Source: Salpingoeca rosetta
Taxonomy: Eukaryota > Opisthokonta > Choanoflagellata > Craspedida > Salpingoecidae
Length of the DNA stretch: 38,202 nucleotides
Assembly: GCF_000188695.1 (NCBI RefSeq)
Contig: NW_004754918.1
Location: forward strand, 1,055,378-1,093,579
Direction: 5' to 3'
This document shows, piece by piece, positions 38,101 to 38,202 of this stretch (position 1 is its first letter; each line of letters begins with the position of its first letter). The notes beneath the pieces were generated by a model. That model was given only the letters and a program-made list of their open reading frames with translations. It made no database searches and was not told where the DNA came from. Made by a program: the position numbers and the translations under genes.

Positions 38101-38202
38101 ATGATGTTTTTGCCTAATTTCGAGGTGTTGAGCGACGACGATGAAAGGATGAAGGCGAGCTGCCACCAACTCACCAAAGCGGGCACGACAAGACATGCCC
38201 AA
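38101..38202 (+). CDS. Possible 5' end of a gene running off the right edge
   Basis: An ATG-ATG start at 38101 opens a frame to the window end: MMFLPNFEVLSDDDERMK and further residues, with no stop. It would be divergent from NDUFA9 at about 220 bases, as several other gene pairs here are. No family is recognisable. A minus-strand frame over the same bases (ending at 37978, Lys/Arg-rich C-terminus) is an alternative. Confidence 0.25.
   Translation, partial: MMFLPNFEVLSDDDERMKASCHQLTKAGTTRHAQ

Overview
The window is nuclear DNA from a compact-genome unicellular relative of animals, most likely a choanoflagellate (a Salpingoeca-type genome is my inference, not something the sequence proves). 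The evidence is GT-AG introns in almost every gene, animal-type gene families (full-length GNPTAB, PTB/RA/DIL/WW/PDZ and TRAF-type zinc fingers), short intergenic spacers and GC-rich exons. Introns and UTRs are packed with CA/TG, GA, GACA and GTT microsatellites. These repeats produce the many long Cys-Val, His-Thr and Arg-Glu open frames, which are not genes. All gene models below were built by hand from reading-frame continuity, splice-site phase and family conservation.

Layout from left to right: the 3' end of a possible WD-repeat gene (+, to 412); KRR1, a small-subunit processome KH protein (-, 656-3688, 10 exons); a divergent promoter; a 15-exon, 775-residue scaffold protein with PTB, RA, DIL-like, WW and PDZ domains (+, 4589-11025); an F-box/LRR/TRAF-type zinc-finger protein (+, 12231-17085, 12 exons); a small RRM-like protein starting only 67 bp further on (+, 17153-18294); ribosomal protein L31e (-, 18771-20017); a divergent promoter; splicing factor SF3B5 (+, 20524-21534); the alpha/beta subunit precursor of GlcNAc-1-phosphotransferase, GNPTAB (-, about 22048-32993, about 30 exons, broken by a 100-N gap); an intronless PH-domain protein (+, 33523-34155); the complex I subunit NDUFA9 (-, 34831-37882, 10 exons); and an unresolved right edge.

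Themes. KRR1, RPL31 and SF3B5 are housekeeping RNA and ribosome genes, and KRR1 and RPL31/SF3B5 sit at divergent promoters that carry inverted repeats with TGTCAA-type half-sites. GNPTAB, which starts lysosomal mannose-6-phosphate tagging in the Golgi, is head-to-head with a PH protein whose N-terminus looks like a clathrin-adaptor ear ligand, so a trafficking link is possible. The two most novel-looking products are the afadin/Radil-like PTB-RA-DIL-WW-PDZ scaffold and the F-box-LRR-TRAF-zinc-finger protein, probably a ubiquitin-ligase adaptor. Sequence next to the N gap is unlike its surroundings, and several conserved GNPTAB exons are missing there, so that locus is probably misassembled.
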